Both the position numbers and the translations under genes were made by a program. The notes beneath the pieces were generated by a model. That model did not search any database. It worked only from the letters and a program-made list of their open reading frames with translations, and had not been told where the DNA came from. This document shows, piece after piece, positions 47,678-59,560 of a stretch of 64,000 nucleotides of DNA. The stretch is from Chrysolina oricalcia (Eukaryota > Arthropoda > Insecta > Coleoptera > Chrysomelidae), in the NCBI GenBank assembly GCA_944452925.2, contig OX101810.2, forward strand, positions 35,534,509-35,598,508, read 5' to 3'. Each line of letters begins with the position of its first letter. The stretch's first letter is position 1.

Positions 47678-50007
47678 GGATTTTTTTTTTCAATTTTTTT
47701 TTTGAAATTTTTTTTTTGATTTTTTTTTTTATTTTTTCGAAAATTTTTTTTTTCGAAAATTTTTTTGAATTATTTTTCAATTTTTTTTTTGAATTTTTTT
47801 TTTGAAAATTTTTTTTTTGATTTTTTTTTGAAATTTTTTTTTTATTTTTTCGAAAATTTTTTTTTTCAATTTTTTTTCAATTTTTTTTTGAAAATTTTTT
47901 TTTAATTTTTTTTTTGAAAAATTTTTTTTTCGATTTTTTTTTTATTTTTTTTGAAATTTTTTTTTCAATTTTTTTTTTGAAAATTTTTTTTTGATTTTTT
48001 TTTTGAATTTTTTTTTTTTTTTAAATTTTTTTTTTTGATTTTTTTTTGAAATTTTTTTTTTGAAAATTTTTTTTTTGATTTTTTTTTTTTAATTTTTTTT
48101 TCTATTTTTTCGAAAAATTTTTTTTTCGATTTTTTTTTTATTTTTTTTGAGATTTTTTTTTATTTTTTCGATTTTTTTTTTTGAATTTTTTTTTCGATTT
48201 TTTTTTTGAATTTGTTTTGAAATTTTTTTTTGAATTTTTTTTTTGAAATTTTTTTTTTATTTTTTCGAAAATTTTTTTTTTCGATTTTTTTTTGAATTTT
48301 TTTTGAAATTTTTTTTCAATTTTTTTTTGAAAATTTTTTTTTAATTTTTTTTGAAATTTTTTTTTTATTTTTTCGAAAATTTTTTTTTTCGATTTTGTTT
48401 TTGAATTTTTTTAGAATTTTTTTTTTGAATTTTTTTTTTGAAATTTTTTTTTTATTTTTTCGAAAAATTTTTTTTTATTTTTTTTGAGATTTTTTTTTTA
48501 TTTTTTCGAAAATTTTTTTTTTCCATTTTTTTTTGAATTTTTTTTTTATTTTTTCGAAAAAATTTTTTTCGATTTTTTTTTTGAATTTTTTTTGAAATTT
48601 TTTTTTTGAAAATTTTTTTTTTTATTTTTTTTTTCAATTTTTTTTTGAAAATTTTTTTTTTCGATTTTTTTTTAATTTTTTTTGAATTTTTTTTTTCAAT
48701 TTTTTTTCGAAAAATTTTTTTTTGATTTTTTTTTGAAATTTTTTTTTTTATTTTTTCGAAAATTTTTTTTTTCGATTTTTTTTTTATTTTTTTTTTAATT
48801 TTTTTTTTATTTTTTCGAAAAATTTTTTTTTCGATTTTTTTTTGAATTTTTTTTGAAATTTTTTTTTAAATTTTTTTTGAAATTTTTTTTTATTTTTTCG
48901 AAAAAATTTTTTTTCGATTTTTTTTTTATTTTTTTTGAGATTTTTTTTCATTTTTTCGAAAAAAATTTTTTTCGATTTTTTTTGAAATTTTTTTTTTATT
49001 TTTTTTTGAAAATTTTTTTTTTATTTTTTCGAAAATTTTTTTTTTCGATTTTTTTTTGAATTTTTTTTGAAATTTTTTTCCAATTTTTTTTTGAAATTTT
49101 TTTTAAAATTTTTTTTGAAATTTTTTTTATTTTTTCGAAAAATTTTTTTTTCGATTTTTTTTTTATTTTTTTTGAGATTTTTTTTCATTTTTTCGAAAAA
49201 AATTTTTTCGATTTTTTTTTGAATTTTTTTTGAAAATTTTTTTTTTTGAATTTTTTTTTTATTTTTTCGAAAATTTTTTTTTCGATTTTTTTTTTGAATT
49301 TTTTTTGAAATTTTTTTTTGAAAATTTTTTTTTTATTTTTTTTGAATTTTTTTTTTATTTTTTCGAAAAATTTTTTTTTCGGTTTTTTTTTTAATTTTTT
49401 TTGAAAATTTTTTTTTTTGAATTTTTTTTTTATTTTTCCGAAAAATTTTTTTTCGATTTTTTTTTTGAATTTTTTTTGAAATTTTTTTTTGAAAATTTTT
49501 TTTTATTTCTTTTGAATTTTTTTTTTTATTTTTTCGAAAATTTTTTTTTTCGATTTTTTTTTGAATTTCTTTTGGATTTTTTTTTTCAATTTTTTTTTTG
49601 AAATTTTTTTTTTTGATTTTTTTTTTATTTTTTCGAAAATTTTTTTTTTCGATTTTTTTTTTGAATTATTTTTCAATTTTTTTTTTGAATTTTTTTTTTG
49701 AAAATTTTTTTTTTGATTTTTTTTTGAAATTTTTTTTTTATTTTTTCTAAAATTTTTTTTTTCGATTTTTTTTAATTTTTTTTGAAATTTTTTTTCAATT
49801 TTTTTTTGAAATTTTTTTTTTTATTTTTTCGAAATTTTTTTTTTCCATTTTTTTTGAATTTTTATTGAAAATTTTTTTTTTTCGATTTTTTTTTGAATTT
49901 TTTTTGAAATTTTTTTTTCAATTTTTTTTTTGAAAATTTTTTTTTGATTTTTTTTTTGAAATTTTTTTTTTTTTTTGAAATTTTTTTTTTTGAATTTTTT
50001 TTCAATT
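47667..50007 (+). repeat. Units between the 47.7-kb landmark and block V copy 2
   Basis: This stretch contains GGA landmarks at 47667 and 49563, 1,896 bp apart, and a ctatt word at about 48102. The segment 48853-49059 resembles the U-unit segment at 16556-16831 in shortened form. A cggttttt variant lies at about 49380. No gene is seen. Confidence 0.65.
49232..49573 (+). repeat. 171-bp tandem dimer before a GGA landmark
   Basis: The gaaaa(T)gaatt starts are at 49232 and 49403, and the dimer ends in the landmark at 49563. The layout matches 24622, 47336 and 62409. Confidence 0.75.
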
Positions 50008-52250
50008 TTTTTTTCAATTTTTTTTTGAAAATTTTTTTTTTAATTTTTTTTGAAATTTTTTTTTTATTTTTTCGAAAATTTTTTTTTTCGATTTTTTTTT
50101 TTGAATTTTTTTAGAATTTTTTTTTTGAATTTTTTTTTTGAAATTTTTTTTTTATTTTTTCGAAAAATTTTTTTTTATTTTTTTTGAGATTTTTTTTTTA
50201 TTTTTTCGAAAATTTTTTTTTTCGATTTTTTTTTTGAATTTTTTTTTTATTTTTTCGAAAAATTTTTTTTCGATTTTTTTTTTGAATTTTTTTTTTATTT
50301 TTTCGAAAATTTTTTTTTCGATTTTTTTTTGAATTTTTTTTGAAATTTTTTTTTGAAATTTTTTTTTTTATTTTTTTTGAAATTTTTTTTTATTTTTTCG
50401 AAAAATTTTTTTTCGATTTTTTTTTTGAATTTTTTTCGAAATTTTTTTTCAATTTTTTTTTGAAAATTTTTTTTTTATTTTTTCGAAAATTTTTTTTTTC
50501 GATTTTTTTTTGAATTTTTTTTGAAATTTTTTTTCAATTTTTTTTTGAAATTTTTTTTTAAATTTTTTTTGAAATTTTTTTTTATTTTTTCGAAAAATTT
50601 TTTTTTCGATCTTTTTTTTATTTTTTTTGAGATTTTTTTTCATTTTTTCGAAAAAAAATTTTTTCGATTTTTTTTTTGAATTTTTTTTTTATTTTTTTTC
50701 GATTTTTTTTTCGATTTTTTTTTGAATTTTTTTTGAAAATTTTTTTTTTTGAATTTTTTTTCTATTTTTTCGAAAAAAATTTTTTTCGATTTTTTTTTTG
50801 AATTTTTTTTTATTTTTTCGAAAATTTTTTTTTCGATTTTTTATTGAATTTTTTTTGAAAATTTTTTTTTTTGAATTTTTTTTCTATTTTTTCGAAAAAA
50901 ATTTTTTTCGATTTTTTTTTGAATTTTTATTGAAAATTTTTTTTTTCGATTTTTTTTTGAATTTTTTTTGAAATTTTTTTTTCAATTTTTTTTTTGAAAA
51001 TTTTTTTTTGATTTTTTTTTTGAAATTTTTTTTTTTGAATTTTTTTTGAAATTTTTTTTTTTGAATTTTTTTTGAAATTTTTTTTTTGAAAATTTTTTTT
51101 TTGATTTTTTTTTTGAATTTTTTTTTCTATTTTTTCGATTTTTTTTTTATTTTTTTTTTATTTTTTTTTATTTTTTCGATTTTTTTTTTGAATTTTTTTT
51201 TTATTTTTTCGAAAAATTTTTTTTCGATTTTTTTTGAGATTTTTTTTTTATTTTTTCGAAAATTTTTTTTTTCGATTTTTTTTTTAATTTTTTTTTATAT
51301 TTTCGAAAAAATTTTTTTCGATTTTTTTTTTGAATTTTTTTTTGGATTTTTTTTTGAAAATTTTTTTTTTTTTTTTTTTTCAATTTTTTTTTTGAAAATT
51401 TTTTTTTTCGATTTTTTTTTTAATTTTTTTTGAATTTTTTTTTTTGAATTTTTTTTTGATTTTTTTTTGAAATTTTTTCTTTTATTTTTTCGAAAATTTT
51501 TTTTTTCGATTTTTTTTTTTATTTTTTTTTTAATTTTTTTTTTATTTTTTCGAAAAAATTTTTTTTCGATTTTTTTTTGAATTTTTATTGAAAATTTTTT
51601 TTTCGATTTTTTTTTGAATTTTTTTTGAAATTTTTTTTTCAATTTTTTTTTGAAAATTTTTTTTTTATTTTTTTTGAATTTTTTTTTTTATTTTTTCGAA
51701 AATTTTTTTTTTCGATTTTTTTTTTGAATTTTTTTTGAAATTTTTTTTCAATTTTTTTTTGAAATTTTTTTTAAAATTTTTTTTGAAATTTTTTTTATTT
51801 TTTCGAAAAATTTTTTTTTCGATTTTTTTTTTATTTTTTTTGAGATTTTTTTTCATTTTTTCGAAAATTCTTTTTTCGATTTTTTTTTGAATTTTTTTTG
51901 AAAATTTTTTTTTTTGAATTTTTTTTTTTATTTTTTCGAAAATTTTTTTTTCGATTTTTTTTTTTGAATTTTTTTTGAAATTTTTTTTTGAAAATTTTTT
52001 TTTTATTTTTTTTGAATTTTTTTTTTATTTTTTCGAAAAATTTTTTTTTCGATTTTTTTTTTAATTTCTTTTGGATTTTTTTTTTCAATTTTTTTTTTGA
52101 AATTTTTTTTTTTGATTTTTTTTTTATTTTTTCGAAAATTTTTTTTTTCGATTTTTTTTTTGAATTATTTTTCAATTTTTTTTTTGAATTTTTTTTTGAA
52201 AATTTTTTTTTTGATTTTTTTTTGAAATTTTTTTTTTATTTTTTCGAAAA
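50008..52250 (+). repeat. Block V, copy 2
   Basis: This is the counterpart of 38262-40560 at ~11.74-11.75 kb distance, with the same rare words in the same order. The GGA landmark at 52062 has decayed to taatttcttttgga. Near 51150 the gagat of copy 1 has been replaced by a plain run with repeated tattt words. It contains the ~122-bp dimer at 50735. Confidence 0.78.
50735..50979 (+). repeat. ~122-bp tandem dimer
   Basis: The gaaaa starts at 50735 and 50857 are 122 bp apart and match the pair at 38993 in block V copy 1 apart from one T. Confidence 0.7.
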
Positions 52251-52937
52251 ATTTTTTTCTCGATTTTTTTTTTAATTTTTTTTTAAATTTTTTTTTTATT
52301 TTTTCGAAAATTTTTTTTTTCGATTTTTTTTTTGAATTTTTTTTGAAATTTTTTTTCAATTTTTTTTTGAAATTTTTTTTAAAATTTTTTTTGAAATTTT
52401 TTTTATTTTTTCGAAAAATTTTTTTTTCGATTTTTTTTTTATTTTTTTTGAGATTTTTTTTCATTTTTTCGAAAATTTTTTTTTCGATTTTTTTTTGAAT
52501 TTTTTTTGAAAATTTTTTTTTTGAATTTTTTTTTTATTTTTTCGAAAATTTTTTTTTCGATTTTTTTTTTTGAATTTTTTTTGAAATTTTTTTTTGAAAA
52601 TTTTTTTTTTATTTTTTTGAATTTTTTTTTTATTTTTTCGAAAATTTTTTTTTTCGATTTTTTTTTAATTTCTTTTGGATTTTTTTTTTCAATTTTTTTT
52701 TTGAAATTTTTTTTTTTGATTTTTTTTTTATTTTTTCGAAAAATTTTTTTTTCGATTTTTTTTTTTAATTATTTTTCAATTTTTTTTTTGAATTTTTTTT
52801 TTGAAAATTTTTTTTTTGATTTTTTTTTGAAATTTTTTTTTTATTTTTTCGAAAATTTTTTTTTTCGATTTTTTTTGAATTTTTTTTGAAATTTTTTTTC
52901 AATTTTTTTTTGAAAATTTTTTTTTTATTTTTTTTTT
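52251..52937 (+). repeat. Short landmark unit before the 2,359-bp pair
   Basis: GGA landmarks at 52062, 52666 and 53483 lie 604 and 817 bp apart. The 52666 landmark starts taattt instead of gaattt. The words are those of block V and the U units, shortened. No gene is seen. Confidence 0.6.
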
Positions 52938-55296
52938 GAAAAATTTTTTTTTCGATTTTTTTTTTATTTTTTTTGAAATTTTTTTTTTATTTTTTCGAAA
53001 TTTTTTTTTTTCGATTTTTTTTTGAATTTTCATTGAAAATTTTTTTTTTTCGATTTTTTTTTGAATTTTTTTTGAAATTTTTTTTTCAATTTTTTTTTTG
53101 AAATTTTTTTTTTGATTTTTTTTTTGAAATTTTTTTTTTTTTTTTTTTGAAATTTTTTTTTTTGAAATTTTTTTTCAATTTTTTTTTGAAATTTTTTTTT
53201 AAATTTTTTTTTAAATTTTTTTTATTTTTTCGAAAAATTTTTTTTTCGATTTTTTTTAAATTTTTTTTGAGATTTTTTTTCATTTTTTCGAAAAAAATTT
53301 TTTCGATTTTTTTTTGAATTTTTTTTGAAAATTTTTTTTTTGAATTTTTTTTTATTTTTGAAAAATTTTTTTTCGATTTTTTTTTTGAATTTTTTTTGAA
53401 ATTTTTTTTTGAAAATTTTTTTTTTATTTTTTTTGAATTTTTTTTTTATTTTTTCGAAAATTTTTTTTTTCGATTTTTTTTTTAATTTCTTTCGGATTTT
53501 TTTTTTCAATTTTGAAATTTTTTTTTTTTGATTTTTTTTTTATTTTTTCGAAAATTTTTTTTTTCGATTTTTTTTTTGAATTATTTTTCAATTTTTTTTT
53601 TGAATTTTTTTTTTGAAAATTTTTCTTTTTGATTTTTTTTTGAAATTTTTTTTTTATTTTTTCGAAAATTTTTTTTTTCGATTTTTTTTGAATTTTTTTT
53701 GAAATTTTTTTTCAATTTTTTTTTGATAATTTTTTTTTTATTTTTTTTTTAAAAAATTTTTTTTTCGATTTTTTTTTTATTTTTTTTGAAATTTTTTTTT
53801 TATTTTTTGGATTTTTTTTTGAATTTTCATTGAAAATTTTTTTTTTTCGATTTTTTTTTGAATTTTTTTTGAAATTTTTTTTTTGAAAATTTTTTTTTTT
53901 ATTTTTTTTTTGAATTTTTTTTTCTATTTTTTCGAAAAAAATTTTTTTCGATTTTTTTTAATTTTTTTTGAGATTTTTTTTTATTTTTTCGATTTTTTTT
54001 TGAATTTTTTTTTTATTTTTTCGAAAATTTTTTTTTTATTTTTTTTGAGATTTTTTTTTATTTTTTCGAAAAATTTTTTTTTCGATTTTTTTTTTGAATT
54101 TTTTTTTTATTTTTTCGTAAAAATTTTTTTCGATTTTTTTTTTTGAATTTTTTTTGAAATTTTTTTTTGAAAATTTTTTTTTTTATTTTATTTTTCAATT
54201 TTTTTTTTGAAAATTTTTTTTTTCGATTTTTTTTCTAATTTTTTTTGAATTTTTTTTTTCAATTTTTTTTTTGAAAAATTTTTTTTTTATTTTTTTTTGA
54301 AATTTTTTTTTTCGATTTTTTTTTTATTTTTTTTTAAATTTTTTTTTTATTTTTTCGAAAAATTTTTTTTTCGATTTTTTTTTGAATTTTTTTTTGAAAT
54401 TTTTTTTTTAATTTTTTTTGAAATTTTTTTTTATTTTTTCGAAAAATTTTTTTTTCGATTTTTTTTTTATTTTTTTTGAGATTTTTTTTCATTTTTTCGA
54501 TTTTTTTTTGAATTTTTTTTTTATTTTTTCGAAAATTTTTTTTTCGATTTTTTTTTAATTTTTTTTGAAATTTTTTTTTTATTTTTTTTTGAAAATTTTT
54601 TTTTTATTTTTTCGAAAATTTTTTTTTTCGATTTTTTTTTGAATTTTTTTTGAAATTTTTTTCCAATTTTTTTTTGAAATTTTTTTTAAAATTTTTTTTG
54701 AAATTTTTTTTATTTTTTCGAAAAATTTTTTTTTCGATTTTTTTTTTATTTTTTTTGAGATTTTTTTTCATTTTTTCGAAAAAAATTTTTTCGATTTTTT
54801 TTTGAATTTTTTTTGAAAATTTTTTTTTTTGAATTTTTTTTTATTTTTTCGAAAATTTTTTTTTCGATTTTTTTTTTGAATTTTTTTTGAAATTTTTTTC
54901 CAATTTTTTTTTGAAATTTTTTTTAAAATTTTTTTTGAAATTTTTTTTATTTTCATTTTTTCGAAAAAAATTTTTTCGATTTTTTTTTGAAATTTTTTCG
55001 AAAATTTTTTTTTTCGATTTTTTTTTGAATTTCTTTTGGATTTTTTTTTCAATTTTTTTTTTTGAAATTTTTTTTTTTGAATTTTTTTTTATTTTTTCGA
55101 AAATTTTTTTTTTCGATTTTTTTTTGAATTATTTTTCAATTTTTTTTTTGAATTTTTTTTTTGAAAATTTTTTTTTTGATTTTTTTTTGAAATTTTTTTT
55201 TTATTTTTTCGAAAATTTTTTTTTTCGATTTTTTTTGAATTTTTTTTGAAATTTTTTTTCAATTTTTTTTTGAAAAATTTTTTTTTATTTTTTTTT
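52938..55296 (+). repeat. 2,359-bp tandem duplication, copy 1
   Basis: The gaaaaa word at 52938 aligns with 55297, and the offset stays exactly 2,359 from there through 53483 (ttctttcgga landmark), 53883, 54297 and 54850, so T-run lengths agree throughout. Visible differences are few: G at 53809 against C at 56168, two A/T differences in the cgaaaaa run near 54721, C at 54850 against A at 57209, and one 52-bp gap near 54951 where this copy reads attttcatttttt. It contains an unusual cut-down word, caattttgaaat, near 53508, also present in copy 2. Confidence 0.9.
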
Positions 55297-57707
55297 GAAA
55301 AATTTTTTTTTCGATTTTTTTTTTATTTTTTTTGAAATTTTTTTTTTATTTTTTCGAAATTTTTTTTTTTCGATTTTTTTTTGAATTTTCATTGAAAATT
55401 TTTTTTTTTCGATTTTTTTTTGAATTTTTTTTGAAATTTTTTTTTCAATTTTTTTTTTGAAATTTTTTTTTTGATTTTTTTTTTGAAATTTTTTTTTTTT
55501 TTTTTTTGAAATTTTTTTTTTTGAAATTTTTTTTCAATTTTTTTTTGAAATTTTTTTTTAAATTTTTTTTTAAATTTTTTTTATTTTTTCGAAAAATTTT
55601 TTTTTCGATTTTTTTTAAATTTTTTTTGAGATTTTTTTTCATTTTTTCGAAAAAAATTTTTTCGATTTTTTTTTGAATTTTTTTTGAAAATTTTTTTTTT
55701 GAATTTTTTTTTATTTTTGAAAAATTTTTTTTCGATTTTTTTTTTGAATTTTTTTTGAAATTTTTTTTTGAAAATTTTTTTTTTATTTTTTTTGAATTTT
55801 TTTTTTATTTTTTCGAAAATTTTTTTTTTCGATTTTTTTTTTAATTTCTTTCGGATTTTTTTTTTCAATTTTGAAATTTTTTTTTTTTGATTTTTTTTTT
55901 ATTTTTTCGAAAATTTTTTTTTTCGATTTTTTTTTTGAATTATTTTTCAATTTTTTTTTTGAATTTTTTTTTTGAAAATTTTTCTTTTTGATTTTTTTTT
56001 GAAATTTTTTTTTTATTTTTTCGAAAATTTTTTTTTTCGATTTTTTTTGAATTTTTTTTGAAATTTTTTTTCAATTTTTTTTTGATAATTTTTTTTTTAT
56101 TTTTTTTTTAAAAAATTTTTTTTTCGATTTTTTTTTTATTTTTTTTGAAATTTTTTTTTTATTTTTTCGATTTTTTTTTGAATTTTCATTGAAAATTTTT
56201 TTTTTTCGATTTTTTTTTGAATTTTTTTTGAAATTTTTTTTTTGAAAATTTTTTTTTTTATTTTTTTTTTGAATTTTTTTTTCTATTTTTTCGAAAAAAA
56301 TTTTTTTCGATTTTTTTTAATTTTTTTTGAGATTTTTTTTTATTTTTTCGATTTTTTTTTGAATTTTTTTTTTATTTTTTCGAAAATTTTTTTTTTATTT
56401 TTTTTGAGATTTTTTTTTATTTTTTCGAAAAATTTTTTTTTCGATTTTTTTTTTGAATTTTTTTTTTATTTTTTCGTAAAAATTTTTTTCGATTTTTTTT
56501 TTTGAATTTTTTTTGAAATTTTTTTTTGAAAATTTTTTTTTTTATTTTATTTTTCAATTTTTTTTTTGAAAATTTTTTTTTTCGATTTTTTTTCTAATTT
56601 TTTTTGAATTTTTTTTTTCAATTTTTTTTTTGAAAAATTTTTTTTTTATTTTTTTTTGAAATTTTTTTTTTCGATTTTTTTTTTATTTTTTTTTAAATTT
56701 TTTTTTTATTTTTTCGAAAAATTTTTTTTTCGATTTTTTTTTGAATTTTTTTTTGAAATTTTTTTTTTAATTTTTTTTGAAATTTTTTTTTATTTTTTCG
56801 AAAAATTTTTTTTTCGATTTTTTTTTTATTTTTTTTGAGATTTTTTTTCATTTTTTCGATTTTTTTTTGAATTTTTTTTTTATTTTTTCGAAAATTTTTT
56901 TTTCGATTTTTTTTTAATTTTTTTTGAAATTTTTTTTTTATTTTTTTTTGAAAATTTTTTTTTTATTTTTTCGAAAATTTTTTTTTTCGATTTTTTTTTG
57001 AATTTTTTTTGAAATTTTTTTCCAATTTTTTTTTGAAATTTTTTTTAAAATTTTTTTTGAAATTTTTTTTATTTTTTCGAAAAAAATTTTTTTCGATTTT
57101 TTTTTTATTTTTTTTGAGATTTTTTTTCATTTTTTCGAAAAAAATTTTTTCGATTTTTTTTTGAATTTTTTTTGAAAATTTTTTTTTTTGAATTTTTTTT
57201 TATTTTTTAGAAAATTTTTTTTTCGATTTTTTTTTTGAATTTTTTTTGAAATTTTTTTCCAATTTTTTTTTGAAATTTTTTTTAAAATTTTTTTTGAAAT
57301 TTTTTTTATTTTTTCGAAAAATTTTTTTTTCGATTTTTTTTTTATTTTTTTTGAGATTTTTTTTCATTTTTTCGAAAAAAATTTTTTCGATTTTTTTTTG
57401 AAATTTTTTCGAAAATTTTTTTTTTCGATTTTTTTTTGAATTTCTTTTGGATTTTTTTTTCAATTTTTTTTTTTGAAATTTTTTTTTTTGAATTTTTTTT
57501 TATTTTTTCGAAAATTTTTTTTTTCGATTTTTTTTTGAATTATTTTTCAATTTTTTTTTTGAATTTTTTTTTTGAAAATTTTTTTTTTGATTTTTTTTTG
57601 AAATTTTTTTTTTATTTTTTCGAAAATTTTTTTTTTCGATTTTTTTTGAATTTTTTTTGAAATTTTTTTTCAATTTTTTTTTGAAAAATTTTTTTTTATT
57701 TTTTTTT
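55297..57707 (+). repeat. 2,359-bp tandem duplication, copy 2 (2,411 bp)
   Basis: This is the second copy, nearly identical to the first. It is 52 bp longer because it keeps a cgaaaaa, cgatttt, gagat segment near 57315-57366. Its GGA landmarks are at 55842 (ttctttcgga, +2,359) and 57438 (+2,411 from 55027). The private change attttttag at 57209 destroys one of the otherwise standard attttttcg words. Confidence 0.9.
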
Positions 57708-57948
57708 GAAAAATTTTTTTTTCGATTTTTTTTTTATTTTTTTTGAAATTTTTTTTTTATTTTTTCGAAATTTTTTTTTTCGATTTTTTTTGAATTTTTA
57801 TTGAAAATTTTTTTTTTCGATTTTTTTTGAATTTTTTTTGAAATTTTTTTTTCAATTTTTTTTTTGAAAATTTTTTTTTGATTTTTTTTTTGAAATTTTT
57901 TTTTTTTTTTGAAATTTTTTTTTTTGAATTTTTTTTGAAATTTTTTTT
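57708..57948 (+). repeat. Start of a third, diverged copy
   Basis: The gaaaaa word at 57708 begins the same series as 52938 and 55297, but the following word is gaatttttattg where the pair has gaattttcattg. After about 57949 the sequence switches to block V. Confidence 0.6.
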
Positions 57949-59560
57949 CAATTTTTTTTTGAAAATTTTTTTTAAATTTTTTTTGAATTTTTTTTTTTAT
58001 TTTTTCGAAAATTTTTTTTTTCGATTTTTTTTTTGAATTTTTTTAGAATTTTTTTTTTGAATTTTTTTTTGAAATTTTTTTTTTATTTTTTCGAAAAATT
58101 TTTTTTTATTTTTTTTGAGATTTTTTTTTTATTTTTTCGAAAAATTTTTTTTTCGATTTTTTTTTTGAATTTTTTTTTTATTTTTTCGAAAAAATTTTTT
58201 TCGATTTTTTTTTTGATTTTTTTTTTTATTTTTTCGAAAATTTTTTTTTCGATTTTTTTTTGAATTTTTTTTGAAATTTTTTTTTGAAATTTTTTTTCTA
58301 TTTTTTTTGAAATTTTTTTTTTATTTTTTCGAAAAATTTTTTTTTCGATTTTTTTTTTGAATTTTTTTCGAAATTTTTTTTCAATTTTTTTTTGAAAATT
58401 TTTTTTTTATTTTTTCGAAAATTTTTTTTTTCGATTTTTTTTTGAATTTTTTTTGAAATTTTTTTTCAATTTTTTTTTTGAAATTTTTTTAAAAATTTTT
58501 TTTGAAATTTTTTTTTATTTTTTCGAAAAATTTTTTTTTCGTTTTTTTTTTTATTTTTTTTGAGATTTTTTTTCATTTTTTCGAAAAATTTTTTTTTCGA
58601 TTTTTTCTTTGAATTTTTTTTTTATTTTTTCGAAAATTTTTTTTTCGATTTTTTATTGAATTTTTTTTGAAATTTTTTTTTTTTGAATTTTTTTTGAATT
58701 TTTTTTGAAATTTTTTTTTCAATTTTTTTTTTGAAAATTTTTTTTTGATTTTTTTTTTGAAATTTTTTTTTTGAATTTTTTTTGAAATTTTTTTTTTTGA
58801 ATTTTTTTTAGAAATTTTTTTTTTGAAAATTTTTTTTTTGATTTTTTTTTTGAATTTTTTTTTCTATTTTTTCGATTTTTTTTTTATTTTTTTTGAGATT
58901 TTTTTTATTTTTTCGATTTTTTTTTGAATTTTTTTTTTATTTTTTCGAAAATTTTTTTTTCGATTTTTTTTTCGATTTTTTTTTCGATTTTTTTTTTATT
59001 TTTTTTGAGATTTTTTTTCATTTTTTCGAAAAATTTTTTTTCGATTTTTTTTTGAATTTTTTTTGAAAATTTTTTTTTTTGAATTTTTTTTTTATTTTTT
59101 CGAAAATTTTTTTTTCGATTTTTTTTTTGAATTTTTTTTGAAATTTTTTTTTGAAAATTTTTTTTTTATTTTTTTTGAATTTTTTTTTTATTTTTTCGAA
59201 AATTTTTTTTTTCGATTTTTTTTTTAATTTCTTTTGGATTTTTTTTTTCAATTTTTTTTTTGAAATTTTTTTTTTTGATTTTTTTTTTATTTTTTCGAAA
59301 ATTTTTTTTTTCGATTTTTTTTTTGAATTATTTTTCAATTTTTTTTTTGAATTTTTTTTTTGAAATTTTTTTTTTTGATTTTTTTTTGAAATTTTTTTTT
59401 TATTTTTTCGAAAATTTTTTTTTTCGATTTTTTTTGAATTTTTTTTGAAATTTTTTTTCAATTTTTTTTTGAAATTTTTTTTTTTTTTTTTTTTTGAAAA
59501 ATTTTTTTTTCGATTTTTTTTTTATTTTTTTTGAAATTTTTTTTTTATTTTTTCGAAATT
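57949..59560 (+). repeat. Block V, copy 3 (shortened)
   Basis: The series of block V (tttagaatt, gagat, cgaaattttttttcaa, tttattgaatt near 58655, ctattttttcgatt at 58863) is repeated here, then jumps from about the equivalent of 51.2 kb to that of 51.83 kb, losing roughly 0.6 kb. Three ttttcgatt words in a row at about 58950-58990 mark the rearranged part. It ends with the landmark at about 59225 (taatttcttttgga, as in copy 2). Confidence 0.72.

Noticed and set aside
47127..47780. 217-codon minus-strand open frame, the longest seen, made almost only of Lys, Phe, Ile, Asn, Glu, Gln, Ser
   Set aside because: It is the complement of T runs. Frames stay open because the motif step is a multiple of 3. 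There is no ribosome-binding site, no codon pattern apart from the repeat, and similar frames end wherever one T is gained or lost.
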